Positions 25,572 through 35,280 of a stretch of 51,278 bases of DNA are shown here, piece by piece (position 1 is the first letter of the stretch; each line of letters starts with the position of its first letter). The DNA comes from Bacteroidales bacterium. GTDB taxonomy: Bacteria > Bacteroidota > Bacteroidia > Bacteroidales > UBA7960. The translations under genes were made by a program, and so were the position numbers. The notes beneath the pieces were generated by a model. The model was not told the origin of the DNA. It worked only from the letters and a program-made list of their open reading frames with translations, and did no database searches. The stretch covers positions 1 to 51,278 of the forward strand of contig PWJZ01000085.1 of assembly GCA_003559855.1 (NCBI GenBank). The letters run 5' to 3'.

Positions 25572-26999
25572 ATGAACATTGCCGATATTTGGACTAAAAG
25601 TCTATTCCCTTCTTTGTTGGATTATATCATAATGGCTTTTTACCTGATAGCAATGTTTATTATTGCTGTCAATATCCAGAAAAAATACCAGGATATAAAT
25701 CCTGTTTACCGTTTTTACACATGGGGGTTATTTGCCAAAATAGCAGGAGCAATTGCATTTTGCCTGGTTTATACGCTATATTATGAAGGGCATGATACCA
25801 CCAATTATTATCGCAGTTCAGAAGCTCTTGTAAATTTGTTGTTTCACAAGCCATTAAATTACTTATCGCTGCTTGCAGGAAACGTCACCCCCGAAAACCG
25901 TATGGCATTTGATGCATCTACAGGCTTTCCCTGGTATCTGGGCGATTACCAGTCTTTTGCAACAGTAAGAATAACAAGCATATTCACCCTTTTAGGGTTC
26001 AAAAATTACTTTACAGCTTCCATACTGATTGCCTGGTTTGCCTATACAGGTATATGGAAGTTATACCTGGTATTTACCGATCTCTTCAAAGGTATTTACA
26101 AAGAACTTGCTATCGTAATACTTTTTTTCCCATCGGTATTGTTTTGGGGTTCGGGTATTCTGAAAGATACTTACACATTGATGGCTGCAGGATGGTTTGT
26201 TTACGGATTTTACCATCTTTTCATAAAAAAAAGGTTCAGAGTAAAATTTGTCTTTATTTTAATATTATCTTCTTACCTGATGATATCCATTAAACCCTAT
26301 ATTTTTGTGGCGCTTTTACCCGGAGCTTTTTTATGGGCATCATTTGAAAAAATAAGAAGGATAAAAAATATTTTTATACGTTTTGCAACAGGTCCTGCCA
26401 TAATTTTATTATTTCTGCTGATATCGAGGTTTTTTATAACGGGGTTAAGCGAAAAATTAGAGGATTATGCCACTTTTGAGGGAATAGTTGAAAAGGCGGT
26501 GATCACGCAGGATGACCTAACGCGGGCCCATGCTTATGGCGAGAATTACTTTGATATAGGGCATCTTGACGGCACATTTCTGAATTTTATCAGCAAAGCA
26601 CCACAAGCAATATTTGCAGCTTTCTTCAGGCCTTTTATGTGGGAAGGTGATTCTTTACTGATATTTATAGCAGGAATTGAAAACATGATAATATTGTTGT
26701 TTTGTACTTTTATCTTTTTACGTGCCGGCCCTTTAAGATTCATCAGGATCATCAACAGATCGCCATCTGCTGCGTTCTGCCTTCTGTTTGCACTGATATT
26801 TGCATTTGCTGTAGGGATTTCCACAGCCAACTTCGGTGCGCTCGTAAGACTAAGGATACCTATGCTGCCCTTTCTCGGGATAGCTATGTTTGTAGTTAAC
26901 TTTTACCGCCGACGATTAAAAGGAATAAAAAGCTTAATACAAATAATACCGCAAGAATCGCTTTTATCAAATGTTAAAGCCCCTAAAACAGATATATAG
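25572..26999 (+). CDS. Polytopic membrane protein, GT-C/Wzy-polymerase-like
   Basis: 475 residues with about 10-12 transmembrane segments. Acidic loop residues after the second or third helix (YYEGHDTTNYYRSSEAL), the motif FWGSGILKDTYTLMAAGWFVYG and a late NFGALVRLRIPMLPFLGI are reminiscent of membrane glycosyltransferases of GT-C fold and EpsG/Wzy-like polymerases. No definite family assignment is possible by eye. It does not sit in the main glycan island but lies upstream of a nucleotide-sugar-epimerase-like gene on the other strand, which is consistent with a role in cell-envelope glycans. Confidence 0.6.
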   Translation: MNIADIWTKSLFPSLLDYIIMAFYLIAMFIIAVNIQKKYQDINPVYRFYTWGLFAKIAGAIAFCLVYTLYYEGHDTTNYYRSSEALVNLLFHKPLNYLSLLAGNVTPENRMAFDASTGFPWYLGDYQSFATVRITSIFTLLGFKNYFTASILIAWFAYTGIWKLYLVFTDLFKGIYKELAIVILFFPSVLFWGSGILKDTYTLMAAGWFVYGFYHLFIKKRFRVKFVFILILSSYLMISIKPYIFVALLPGAFLWASFEKIRRIKNIFIRFATGPAIILLFLLISRFFITGLSEKLEDYATFEGIVEKAVITQDDLTRAHAYGENYFDIGHLDGTFLNFISKAPQAIFAAFFRPFMWEGDSLLIFIAGIENMIILLFCTFIFLRAGPLRFIRIINRSPSAAFCLLFALIFAFAVGISTANFGALVRLRIPMLPFLGIAMFVVNFYRRRLKGIKSLIQIIPQESLLSNVKAPKTDI

Positions 27000-27048
27000 T
27001 AACATGAAATTAAAAATAAAAATCCGGGTAAATTAATGGCAGATGCTA

Positions 27049-28131
27049 TCAGCATATTAATTCGGCTATTCTTTTCCCTGTTTTTCCGTCCCAGTTTTCC
27101 GGCAAGCGTGCAGGCTTTACAATCCCTTCCAAAATGTCATTAACAGTTCTTTCAACTCTTGCCGGATCGGTCCCTGCCAGATGGTTTGTGCCAACGTCTA
27201 TAGTAACCGGCCTTTCCGTATAATTTATTACCGTAACACACTGAACACCCAGGTATGTGGTTTCTTCCTGTATGGAAGTGTTGTCAGTAATGACCAAACG
27301 TGAATGGTACATTAAAGAAAGAAAATCAAGGTAATTGAATTGAGGGAATATCCTTATTTTTTTATCAAACAGCTTCATAATACCTTCCTTTTCAAGAATT
27401 TCCCCTACCCTGTCCGACAGAACCACAAAAACATTATATGAGCGCGAAATTGTGTTTATCATTTCGGATATCTTTCTTATAACCTCTAAATTATCAGTAT
27501 TGAATGGCAAGGAAGGTGCGAAAAGGACATATTCATCACTTTCTTCAGTTTCGGTTATAACAGCCGGCTTATTGCTTTCTATCTTCTCCCAGCAAATATT
27601 GAGAGTATCAGCCAGTAAATTGCCGGTAAAAAAAACATTCTGATTATCCAATCCTTCATCGCGAAGGTTTTTCATACCGCTATGTTCGCTGACAAAATGG
27701 TATTGACAAAGAACATCTACAATTCTCCTGTCTATCTCTTCATTGTTGTTACGGTCAAAGCTTCGGAGCCCGCTGTCGTTATGAGCCAGTGGTATCTTCA
27801 TCCTGGAAGCGGTCAGAGCGCATGCCAATGTAATATCTTCAGAACCCGTAAGAAAAACAATATCCGGGCACGATTCGCTTAGCACCTTTTCAAACTCTGT
27901 CATTGCCCGTGACATACATAAAACTTCACTGTCATTTCCAATAACCAAACTATAATCAATGACAGGCAACTCTATACCTGCATACCATTCCAGAGACCGG
28001 GCTGAAACATCCCTTAAAATATGACAAATGAAATGTTCGGACTTTTTATGATGCCTGGCAATAGCTTTATCCAGTGCGGATATTTTTACCAGGCTCTGAC
28101 CTGTTGACGAAACACTGAGAATTTTTTTCAT
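27049..28131 (-). CDS. Divergent UDP-N-acetylglucosamine 2-epimerase (WecB) homologue
   Basis: 360 residues with the two-Rossmann (GT-B-like) layout of WecB. Recognisable family positions: HNDSGLRSF where epimerases have HxEAGLR, NNNEEIDRRIVDVL for the NRxxxD segment, FTGNLLADTL, VITDNTSIQEETTYLG in place of the TDSGGxQEE loop, and NYTERPVTIDVGTNHLAG. Several catalytic positions differ: the Glu of HxEAG is Asp or Asn, the DSGG loop is DNTS, and the HxxEN histidine is replaced (VVLSDRVGEIL). It may therefore have another substrate or be inactive. Divergently transcribed from the NtrC-type regulator. Identity of the fold is fairly sure; the reaction is not. Confidence 0.7.
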   Translation of the reverse strand: MKKILSVSSTGQSLVKISALDKAIARHHKKSEHFICHILRDVSARSLEWYAGIELPVIDYSLVIGNDSEVLCMSRAMTEFEKVLSESCPDIVFLTGSEDITLACALTASRMKIPLAHNDSGLRSFDRNNNEEIDRRIVDVLCQYHFVSEHSGMKNLRDEGLDNQNVFFTGNLLADTLNICWEKIESNKPAVITETEESDEYVLFAPSLPFNTDNLEVIRKISEMINTISRSYNVFVVLSDRVGEILEKEGIMKLFDKKIRIFPQFNYLDFLSLMYHSRLVITDNTSIQEETTYLGVQCVTVINYTERPVTIDVGTNHLAGTDPARVERTVNDILEGIVKPARLPENWDGKTGKRIAELIC

Positions 28132-28224
28132 CCCTGATGATTTTATTATTCATCTCATCAAATGTCAAACTTTGATGAGTAGTTTTAATTGCCTTTTAAA
28201 ACGACGCTGAACCTGATTTTTTAT

Positions 28225-28232
28225 CAAATATA
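28225..28232 (-). promoter_or_regulatory. Candidate -7 box for the WecB-like gene
   Basis: CAAATATA on the plus strand is TATATTTG on the minus strand, 94 bp before the start codon at 28131. Only the -7 half is visible. Confidence 0.3.
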
Positions 28233-28317
28233 CCCATTAATTTTAAAAGATTACCGTTAACATGAAAAGAACGTCTATTCAAATTATTTTTTTAATTTCG
28301 CAAAAACTAAAGTCATT

Positions 28318-29694
28318 ATGAGTAAAATAGATGCCAGGGTACTAATCATTGACGATGATGAGGATGTATTGCTAGCCGGCAAGCTTTTTCTGAAACAGCA
28401 TTTCAAGTCGGTACATACTGAGCAGGATCCGAACAGGATCCCTCTGATGTTAAAAAATGAGGCTTATGATGTTATACTGTTGGACATGAATTTTTCGCGT
28501 GATGCGACCAGCGGTCAGGAAGGGTTTCACTGGCTTAACAAGATCCTTGAGTTTGACCCTACCATATCGGTCATTCTGATCACTGCCTATGGTGATATTG
28601 AGCTTGCGGTTCAAGGTGTTAAAGAAGGTGCCACCAACTTTTTGCTAAAGCCGTGGGATAATAAGAAGCTTTTAGCCACCATCACTGCTACGCTCGAAGC
28701 ACACCGTTCAAAAAAGGAATTGCAGGATATTCGTACCAAGCAGAAGTTTCTGATGGATCAGAGTGACCAGCCATACAGCAACATTGTAGGCAAATCAAAA
28801 TCAATGATCAAGGTCATGGAAACGGTTAAAAAAGTAGCTCCTACCGATGCCAACATACTGATACTTGGTGAAAACGGCACAGGTAAGGAAGTAATAGCAC
28901 GGGCAATTCATCGTGCATCGAAACGCAAGGATGAGGTCTTTGTAAGTGTTGACCTTGGAGCGATCAGCGAAACACTTTTTGAAAGCGAGCTCTTCGGCTA
29001 TAAAAAAGGTGCCTTTACGGATGCGAAAGAAGACAGGCCCGGAAGGTTTGAAACCGCCAATAAGGGTACAATATTCCTTGATGAGATAGGCAATCTGAAT
29101 CAACCGCTGCAGTCCAAGCTGTTAAGTGCGATTCAAAACAGGAAGGTCATCAGGCTGGGCTCTGTCAAAGAGATACCTTTAGATGCCAGGCTTATATGTG
29201 CTACAAACATGCCATTATATCAAATGGTTGAAGAGAACAAATTCCGCCAGGACTTATTATACAGGATAAATACCGTTGAGCTTCGCATACCGCCTCTGCG
29301 GGAACGTGTTGAAGATATACCGCTGCTTGTAAACCATTTTCTCGAAATTTACTGCAAAAAATACAAGATGCCTAATAAGCGGCTTCATGCATCAACCCTT
29401 AAAAGGCTTGAAAAGCACAATTGGCCGGGTAACATCAGAGAGTTGCAACACGCCGTGGAAAGAGCCGTAATACTCAGCGAAAGCAATGTTCTGGAACCCG
29501 CCGACTTTTTTATCTCTCAACCCGATAAACAGGAAGATGCAGTGATAACCACAGATCATAACCTGGAAGCAACCGAAAAAATGCTTATCCGCAAAGTCAT
29601 AGATAAACATGGAGGCAATATCAGCAAGGCCGCCAAAGAACTTGGCATAACACGAGCTTCACTATACAGGAGAATAGAAAAATATGAACTTTAG
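28318..29694 (+). CDS. Sigma-54-dependent response regulator (NtrC family)
   Basis: 458 residues: receiver domain (VLIIDDDEDVLLAGKLF, phospho-acceptor Asp in VILLDMNFSRD, TAYGD, Lys in FLLKPWD); AAA+ domain with Walker A GENGTGKEVIARAIH, sigma-54 loop GAFTDAKED (Asp for the second Gly of GAFTGA, a variant I associate with Bacteroidota), Walker B GTIFLDEIGN, arginine finger FRQDLLYRIN and PPLRER; then a Fis-type helix-turn-helix (GGNISKAAKELGITRASLYRR). It activates RNA polymerase with sigma-54 when phosphorylated, presumably by the kinase encoded next, whose gene overlaps by 11 bp. I found no clear sigma-54 promoter by eye among the intergenic regions. Confidence 0.95.
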   Translation: MSKIDARVLIIDDDEDVLLAGKLFLKQHFKSVHTEQDPNRIPLMLKNEAYDVILLDMNFSRDATSGQEGFHWLNKILEFDPTISVILITAYGDIELAVQGVKEGATNFLLKPWDNKKLLATITATLEAHRSKKELQDIRTKQKFLMDQSDQPYSNIVGKSKSMIKVMETVKKVAPTDANILILGENGTGKEVIARAIHRASKRKDEVFVSVDLGAISETLFESELFGYKKGAFTDAKEDRPGRFETANKGTIFLDEIGNLNQPLQSKLLSAIQNRKVIRLGSVKEIPLDARLICATNMPLYQMVEENKFRQDLLYRINTVELRIPPLRERVEDIPLLVNHFLEIYCKKYKMPNKRLHASTLKRLEKHNWPGNIRELQHAVERAVILSESNVLEPADFFISQPDKQEDAVITTDHNLEATEKMLIRKVIDKHGGNISKAAKELGITRASLYRRIEKYEL

Positions 29695-31036
29695 AAATTT
29701 TCGACTGACAACAGTATTCCGTATCCTGCTTATAGTAGCTTCGGCAATACTTCTCATTAACATAATCCGTAAACCGGAATTCGTAATAAGCTCTATCATT
29801 CTGGCAATTGCAATCATTTTTCAAATTGTTGCCCTTGTAAGATACGTCGAAAGAACAAACCGTAAACTCACCACCTTTCTTGAGTCTATACGACACAGCG
29901 ATTTCGTATCTTCTTTTTCTGATCATGGATTGGGAAAAAGTTTCGATGAGCTCAACATCTCATTTAACGAAGTTATCAATGAATTCAAAAAAACACGGGC
30001 AGCCAAGGAAGAGCATTTTAACTACCTCCAAACTGTAGTACAGCATGTATCTATAGGTATCATAGTATTTGAGAAGAACGGTAAAGTGGATATGTTTAAC
30101 AATGCTGTCAAGTCTTTACTAAAAATCAACAATATCAGGTTCATAAGCGACCTTAAACAAATTGACACCAACCTTGCCGAACTAATGGAAAATATAAAAG
30201 CCGGCAGCCGTGAAGTCATCAAGGTATTTGTAGATGATGAGCTTTTGCAGCTTTCCATACGTGCAACAGAGTTTCGCATGAGGCAAAAAGATTATGTGCT
30301 TGTATCATTGCAAAATATACACAGCGAACTCGAAGCCAAGGAGATGGATTCATGGCAAAAGCTTATCAGGGTGCTCACACATGAGATCATGAACTCAATA
30401 ACCCCTATCGTTTCACTCTCCTCTACAGTCAGAGATCTGCTTATAAACAAGGAGGCAACACGGTTAAATGAAGATATGGACAACGACGATGTTGAAACTT
30501 CATTAAGTGCATTGAACACAATTGAAAAACGTAGCGAAGGGTTGTTGAACTTTGTCCAGATTTATCGAAACCTGACCAGAATACCCAAGCCAAACTTCAG
30601 ATACTTTCAGGTAGCTGAGCTCTTCGACAGGATAGAAAACCTCCTGCAACCCAAATTCCATGAAAGCAATATAGAATGCAGATTTATTGTAGTTCCCGGA
30701 TCATTGATGCTTACAGCCGACCCTGACCTTATCGAACAAGTGATAATAAATCTTGTAATAAATTCAATACATGCGGTGAAAGATACCGAAAACCCCAGAA
30801 TACTTGTAAGAGCAACACAAATATCACCTCACAAAGTAACTATAAATGTTTTTGATAATGGTCATGGTATTAAGCCCGATGTTATGGAAAAGATATTTGT
30901 CCCGTTTTTTACTTCCAAAAAAGAAGGCTCGGGAATAGGGCTAAGCCTTTCAAGAGAAATCATGAGATTGCACAAGGGAAATATAACCGTAAGGTCAAAA
31001 CCCGGGAAAGAAACAGTGTTTACTTTGCACTTTTAA
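29684..31036 (+). CDS. Sensor histidine kinase, partner of the NtrC-type regulator
   Basis: 450 residues: two N-terminal transmembrane helices (about 8-26 and 33-52) with almost no periplasmic loop, a HAMP-like/coiled linker, a PAS-like domain (about 110-215: YLQTVVQHVSIGIIVFEKNG), HisKA with phospho-accepting His in LTHEIMNSITPIVSLSS, and HATPase (LIEQVIINLVINSIHAV, DNGHGI, GSGIGLSLSREIM). The lack of an extracellular domain suggests that it senses a membrane or cytoplasmic signal. Overlaps the regulator gene by 11 bp, so the pair is translationally coupled. Confidence 0.94.
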   Translation: MNFRNFRLTTVFRILLIVASAILLINIIRKPEFVISSIILAIAIIFQIVALVRYVERTNRKLTTFLESIRHSDFVSSFSDHGLGKSFDELNISFNEVINEFKKTRAAKEEHFNYLQTVVQHVSIGIIVFEKNGKVDMFNNAVKSLLKINNIRFISDLKQIDTNLAELMENIKAGSREVIKVFVDDELLQLSIRATEFRMRQKDYVLVSLQNIHSELEAKEMDSWQKLIRVLTHEIMNSITPIVSLSSTVRDLLINKEATRLNEDMDNDDVETSLSALNTIEKRSEGLLNFVQIYRNLTRIPKPNFRYFQVAELFDRIENLLQPKFHESNIECRFIVVPGSLMLTADPDLIEQVIINLVINSIHAVKDTENPRILVRATQISPHKVTINVFDNGHGIKPDVMEKIFVPFFTSKKEGSGIGLSLSREIMRLHKGNITVRSKPGKETVFTLHF

Positions 31037-31550
31037 AAGTATTTTCCTTTATACCTCTCAGATAAACTTAAGTAACACTTTTCAAAGTTATTTGCTTTGA
31101 AGTTGGAGAACAAATCCTCCCGGATACTCCTATATAACTAATTGCAACACGTTTGATTTTAGTTGCCTGATCATATAAGAGTTCTTAAAAAATTATGAAT
31201 ATCACGCAAAGGCATAATGTCGCCAGGCATTAAATAGCTTTATAAGCCAAAGCGAAACACTAAGTTCATTATTTATAATGAGTAGTGCTAAGACAGCTGA
31301 ATTTTAAGCATGCAAAGAGAAAAAATCATATACGATTTTTTCCTTAGTGTCCTTACGCGTGAATATTTTTTGTGTGATGCTCTCTTCCGGGCTCCTATAT
31401 GACTCTTTTTAAAGATACCTGTTTTGATGTTGAAAGACAGGTCTTCCCGATCACTTTGTGGTATAACTTTTATTACAACAAGACATACGAAGTACATTCA
31501 CGAAATAGACAAAAGCTTATAATATGAAGATATTAGGGATTAATTACAAT
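31037..31550. other. 514-bp gene-free convergent intergenic region
   Basis: Lies between the kinase gene and the minus-strand channel gene. It holds scattered short inverted repeats (TCATTAT/ATAATGA near 31270, ACCTGT/ACAGGT near 31420, the hairpin at 31319-31342) and a decayed CTTAGTGTCCTTACGCGTG repeat typical of Bacteroidota spacers. A 69-codon minus-strand ORF here looks random. Confidence 0.5.
31319..31342. terminator. Hairpin GAAAAAATC / GATTTTTTC
   Basis: A perfect 9-bp inverted repeat with a 6-base loop between convergent genes. A/T-rich arms make it work as a terminator on either strand, but it is 280 bp from the kinase stop and about 210 bp from the channel stop. Confidence 0.4.
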
Positions 31551-32393
31551 CTATTCATCCAAACGAGCTCCGCAATTATGACAAAAAGCTGATCCTGGCA
31601 GATGTTGTATTTCTTCGCAATAATTACAATATTTTTTTAATTCACGTCTTTTTGCCGACCGTGAGATCTCTACCGAGACTATTCCTGTGGGTATGGCTAT
31701 AATACTATAACCCATAAGCATGATCAGTGTAGCTATAAACTTCCCAATGTCTGTCACAGGCACAATATCTCCATAACCTACAGTTGTAATGGTAATAATA
31801 GCCCAATATATGCTAAGCGGGATACTGTCAAATCCGCTCTCACCCTTTTCAATAACATACATTACCGATCCGAGCATTATTACCAAAATAAGCATAAAGC
31901 CCATAAATATCAATATTTTTCTAAAGCTGGTAGCCAGGGCAATTAAAAGCAACCTGCTTTCTCTCATAAAATGAAAAAGCTTCAATATACGATAAACCCT
32001 CAGCAAGCGAATAGCACGAACGGTTATAAACGGACGCATTGCAGGAATGGCAAATCCTATTATAGAAGGAACGATAGCCAAAAGATCAACAACACCAAGA
32101 AAACTGGTAATATATTTTCGCGGATTTGGCGAACAATATATCCTGAAAATATATTCAACAGTAAACAGAATTGTAAAAACAACTTCAGCAAATAAGATAA
32201 TTTCACCATAATTTGCCCTGACCATATTAATACTTTCAAGCATGACAGCCACCACGCTCAATAAAATACAAATAAGTAGGATCTCATCAAATACCTTACC
32301 TCCGTATGTGTTGGATTCAAAAATTATCACGTAAAGCTTTTTCTTACGATCCGACATATTCCGGTATGCTTCCGTATTTTTGATATCTTCCAT
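31551..32393 (-). CDS. Voltage-gated K+-channel-like protein with C-terminal zinc ribbon
   Basis: 280 residues with six predicted membrane helices. The S4-like helix carries regularly spaced Arg (VRAIRLLRVYRILKLFHFMR), and the pore has the K+ selectivity filter TITTVGYGD. The cytoplasmic tail ends in CxxC-x12-CxxC (CNYC...CHNCG), a small zinc ribbon. The overall family is the ion_trans/Kv superfamily found in many bacteria. The zinc ribbon on the tail is unusual and could serve redox or zinc sensing or assembly; this is inference. Confidence 0.9.
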   Translation of the reverse strand: MEDIKNTEAYRNMSDRKKKLYVIIFESNTYGGKVFDEILLICILLSVVAVMLESINMVRANYGEIILFAEVVFTILFTVEYIFRIYCSPNPRKYITSFLGVVDLLAIVPSIIGFAIPAMRPFITVRAIRLLRVYRILKLFHFMRESRLLLIALATSFRKILIFMGFMLILVIMLGSVMYVIEKGESGFDSIPLSIYWAIITITTVGYGDIVPVTDIGKFIATLIMLMGYSIIAIPTGIVSVEISRSAKRRELKKYCNYCEEIQHLPGSAFCHNCGARLDE

Positions 32394-32470
32394 AAATAAT
32401 TCAAAATTAAGAAATCACACAAATTAATTTCCTGTTATCGCCTGTCACTTGGATATTAGCTTTAGATATT

Positions 32471-33766
32471 TTAATCGGTTTTGGAGATTTCCTTCATTCT
32501 GCTCCATAATCTTTTTGCCTGCTCCCTTGTAAATCCTAAAATTTCTTCCTCATCAACACCTTGTAATACACGGTCTTTTACAATTAATTTGCCATTTGAA
32601 ATAACATGCAAAATATGATCGGATTTAATGCCAAAAATAAAATGGTTGAGGAAATTATTTCTGTTAACCGGAGTAGGAGAGTCATAATCAATCACAACGA
32701 GATTATTTTTCCCGTCACCATCAAAGTCGTTTTTGTCAATATATTTGTGAATATTTCTGAACCGCTTGTAGGCTGATTCAAAGTCAATATTATCATATGC
32801 TTGTCCTATCAGAAATGCTGCTTTAGAACTTTGCAACTGGTCTGCATGCATTCCGTCTGTGCCGAGCATTAAGCGGTCTCCATCGAGTCCGATTGAACTG
32901 AAAGGTCCAAGTCTGTTTTTCATGTTGCTTTCGGGATTCTGAACAATATAAGCGAATGAATTTCTCAACAGCTCCCTCTCATATTCTTCAATGTATAAAC
33001 AATGAGCCAGGAGCGTTTTTGAAGAGTTCAAAAACCCGTAATCATTAAGCCGTTCTAACACTCTTCTGTTGTAGTTTTCAAGACAATACTGCTGATCATA
33101 TAAGGTTTCGGCAACGTGAATATGAACACCGGAATTATATTTCTCCACAATTTCCGACACTCTCTTCATAGTCTCCTCTCCGACCGTAAAAGATGCATGC
33201 ATCCCGACAAGCCCCTGCCTGTAATTCAAATAGTTGTTGGTCTCTTCAAGGCCCTGCCGCGCTTTGTCAAGTCCGTCACGATCAGTAATCTCATAACAAA
33301 GCAAATGATTTAAACCAACCTTTTCAAAAGTATTTGCTATAATATCAAGCGAACCGCTGATGAAAGCGGGCGAAGAATGATGATCCACAACAAACGTAGT
33401 GCCCGATTTAGCACATGCCAAAGCAGTGGCAAGAGCACTTGCTTCTATAATATCTTTGTCCATGGCTCTGTTAAGTACCCACCACACTTTTTTAAGCATT
33501 TCCTGAAAACCTGCAGGCTTCTCAACAAGCAACGGCATGCCTCTTGCCAATGCCGAATATACGTGTATGTGACCGATACCAAAAGATTTGGTTACAATCT
33601 TTCCCTTACAGTCAATGATTTCGTCTTCAGGAGAAATGTTTATTTTATCAAGATCCCGGATAAACCTTGCCTCACCACGGTTTATTTGCTCGACTATTAA
33701 ATTGGTATGAGTAAATTTCAAACTTTCCCAGTCAATAAAAGTTGCATTTTTTAAAATAAGTGCCAT
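32471..33766 (-). CDS. Metal-dependent amidohydrolase, SsnA/chlorohydrolase-like
   Basis: 431 residues with the amidohydrolase TIM barrel: first metal site GHIHVYSALARGM (HxH), HIHVAETLYD, LAHCLYIEEYE, and the Asp motif LGTDGMHADQLQSSKAAF. N- and C-terminal beta segments (MALILKNATFIDW, ILHVISNGKLIVKDRVLQ) form the companion sandwich. Closest in pattern to the putative aminohydrolase SsnA and guanine-deaminase-like enzymes, so a purine or pterin-like amine substrate is possible but unproven. The usual N/D-x-HxH start reads GIGHIH here. Same strand as the channel gene, 77 bp upstream of it. Confidence 0.82.
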   Translation of the reverse strand: MALILKNATFIDWESLKFTHTNLIVEQINRGEARFIRDLDKINISPEDEIIDCKGKIVTKSFGIGHIHVYSALARGMPLLVEKPAGFQEMLKKVWWVLNRAMDKDIIEASALATALACAKSGTTFVVDHHSSPAFISGSLDIIANTFEKVGLNHLLCYEITDRDGLDKARQGLEETNNYLNYRQGLVGMHASFTVGEETMKRVSEIVEKYNSGVHIHVAETLYDQQYCLENYNRRVLERLNDYGFLNSSKTLLAHCLYIEEYERELLRNSFAYIVQNPESNMKNRLGPFSSIGLDGDRLMLGTDGMHADQLQSSKAAFLIGQAYDNIDFESAYKRFRNIHKYIDKNDFDGDGKNNLVVIDYDSPTPVNRNNFLNHFIFGIKSDHILHVISNGKLIVKDRVLQGVDEEEILGFTREQAKRLWSRMKEISKTD

Positions 33767-34089
33767 ATATTCTTGTATTTAGTTTTTTAAACCTTAGAAA
33801 AACATTTTCAAAGTTAATGGTTTAAAAAAATAAATTAGAAAAAAAAGCTCGTTTATTGTATTATTTTCAAAATTTATGAAGTTGAGTGAAAATTTATTAT
33901 GATCTGTTTATTTGATCTATGAAGGATTAAGGGATTCCCTCTTGGGTTAAATAAACCTTTCAACAATTTTATGTAATTTCGGAAAAATTTTCTTTAGAGC
34001 ATGTTTAACCCGAAAACTTTAAAAAGGTTTAATACATTTTCAGGTAATGCAGTTATTTTTTCCGGTATTCCTGCTTGCAAAATAAAATA
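33767..34089. other. Divergent intergenic region before the glycan island
   Basis: 323 bp, AT-rich, between the minus-strand amidohydrolase and the first glycosyltransferase. It holds the -7-like box at 33809-33816 for the former. Nothing else that I can support. Confidence 0.45.
33809..33816 (-). promoter_or_regulatory. Candidate -7 box for the amidohydrolase gene
   Basis: CAAAGTTA on the plus strand is TAACTTTG on the minus strand, matching TAnnTTTG, 43 bp before the start codon at 33766. No -33 element seen. Confidence 0.35.
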
Positions 34090-35280
34090 ATGAACATACT
34101 TTATATATCATACTGGGGTTTGAACGAGGGGTTAACTGCCGCGACTGTTTTTCCTCATTTAAAAATTTTGTCCGGTTTTTCGTGTATTGATAAAATTTTA
34201 CTGGTTACCATTGAGCGTAATAAAAATTCAGACAACACCTTGCTGCCTTTTCACAATAAGATAAGCCACTATCCTCTTTACAGCCGAAGGATTCTGCCAA
34301 ACATACTGAATAAAATCCTTGACTTTATAGATTTTCCGGCAAAGCTGGCAAAACTTTGTATCAAGGAAAACATTGATAAAATAATTGCCCGCGGGTCACC
34401 GGCAGGGGCATTGGCAATGAAAACAAGCCGTAAAACAAGCATCCCGTTTTATGTTGAATCATTTGAGCCGCATGCCGGCTATATGCTCGAATCCGGTACA
34501 TGGAAGCGCTATGACCCACGCTATATCTTTCAAAAAAAATGGGAAAGACGGCAAATGAGAGAAGCAACAGCAATAATGGTTGTAGCTGAAAATTATAAAA
34601 GCCGACTGGTGGAAAATGGTGTAAACACCGAAAAAATTGACGTAATTCCATGCTGTGTAAACATTGAAAACTTTGCCTTCAATAAAGAAGCACGGAAAAA
34701 GATCAGAAAAAAACTCGGCTGTGAAAACAAAATAACCGGTATCTATACCGGCAAATTCGGAGGATTATACTACGGAAAAGAAGCCTTTGACATATTTGAA
34801 ATTGCTTTCAAACGGTTTGGCGATAATTTTTTTTTGATGATCCTAACACCCGACGACCCTGATCATATTTACCGAATGGCGGAAAAAACCGGCTTACCCA
34901 AAAAACGTATTCATATAACTAGCGTACCTTACAAGAAAGTACCCGAACACCTTTCTGCTGCAGATTTTGGTTTTACATTAATAAAGCCCAAGAACAGTAA
35001 TCTTTATTGTTCTTCAATCAAAAACGGGGAGTATCTTGCCTGTGGATTACCAATTCTTATAACCGAAGGGGTTGGGGATGACAGTAAAATACTGCGTAAA
35101 GAAAATTGCGGGGCGCTGTTCAGAAATAATAATGATAAATATGGTATTAAAAAAGGGCTTGATAAAATCGAAGAACTTTTGACGGAAACTGATATCCGCA
35201 GCAGGCTTAAAAAGGTTGCCCGAAAATACAGGAGCTTTTCAATAGCCGAAAAAGTTTATAAAAAATGGTATGTGGATTGA
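34090..35280 (+). CDS. Glycosyltransferase family 4 (GT-B)
   Basis: About 396 residues. The N-terminal Rossmann half has NILYISYWGLNEGLTAA; the C-terminal half has the nucleotide-sugar region (IDVIPCCVNIENF, GIYTGKFGGLYYGKEAF, ITSVPYKKVPEHLSAADFGF, Glu-containing KNGEYLACGLPILITEG). This is the GT4 pattern and marks the start of the surface-polysaccharide island. I choose the ATG at 34090; an in-frame TTG at 34075 would add five residues. Sugar donor and acceptor unknown. Confidence 0.85.
   Translation: MNILYISYWGLNEGLTAATVFPHLKILSGFSCIDKILLVTIERNKNSDNTLLPFHNKISHYPLYSRRILPNILNKILDFIDFPAKLAKLCIKENIDKIIARGSPAGALAMKTSRKTSIPFYVESFEPHAGYMLESGTWKRYDPRYIFQKKWERRQMREATAIMVVAENYKSRLVENGVNTEKIDVIPCCVNIENFAFNKEARKKIRKKLGCENKITGIYTGKFGGLYYGKEAFDIFEIAFKRFGDNFFLMILTPDDPDHIYRMAEKTGLPKKRIHITSVPYKKVPEHLSAADFGFTLIKPKNSNLYCSSIKNGEYLACGLPILITEGVGDDSKILRKENCGALFRNNNDKYGIKKGLDKIEELLTETDIRSRLKKVARKYRSFSIAEKVYKKWYVD

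Noticed and set aside
29684-31036. Sigma-54 promoters controlled by the NtrC-type regulator
   Set aside because: I looked for TGGCAC-N5-TTGC patterns in the intergenic regions by eye and found none convincing; a motif scan would be needed.
31288-31497. 69-codon minus-strand ORF
   Set aside because: Composition is random and it overlaps a hairpin and decayed spacer repeat.
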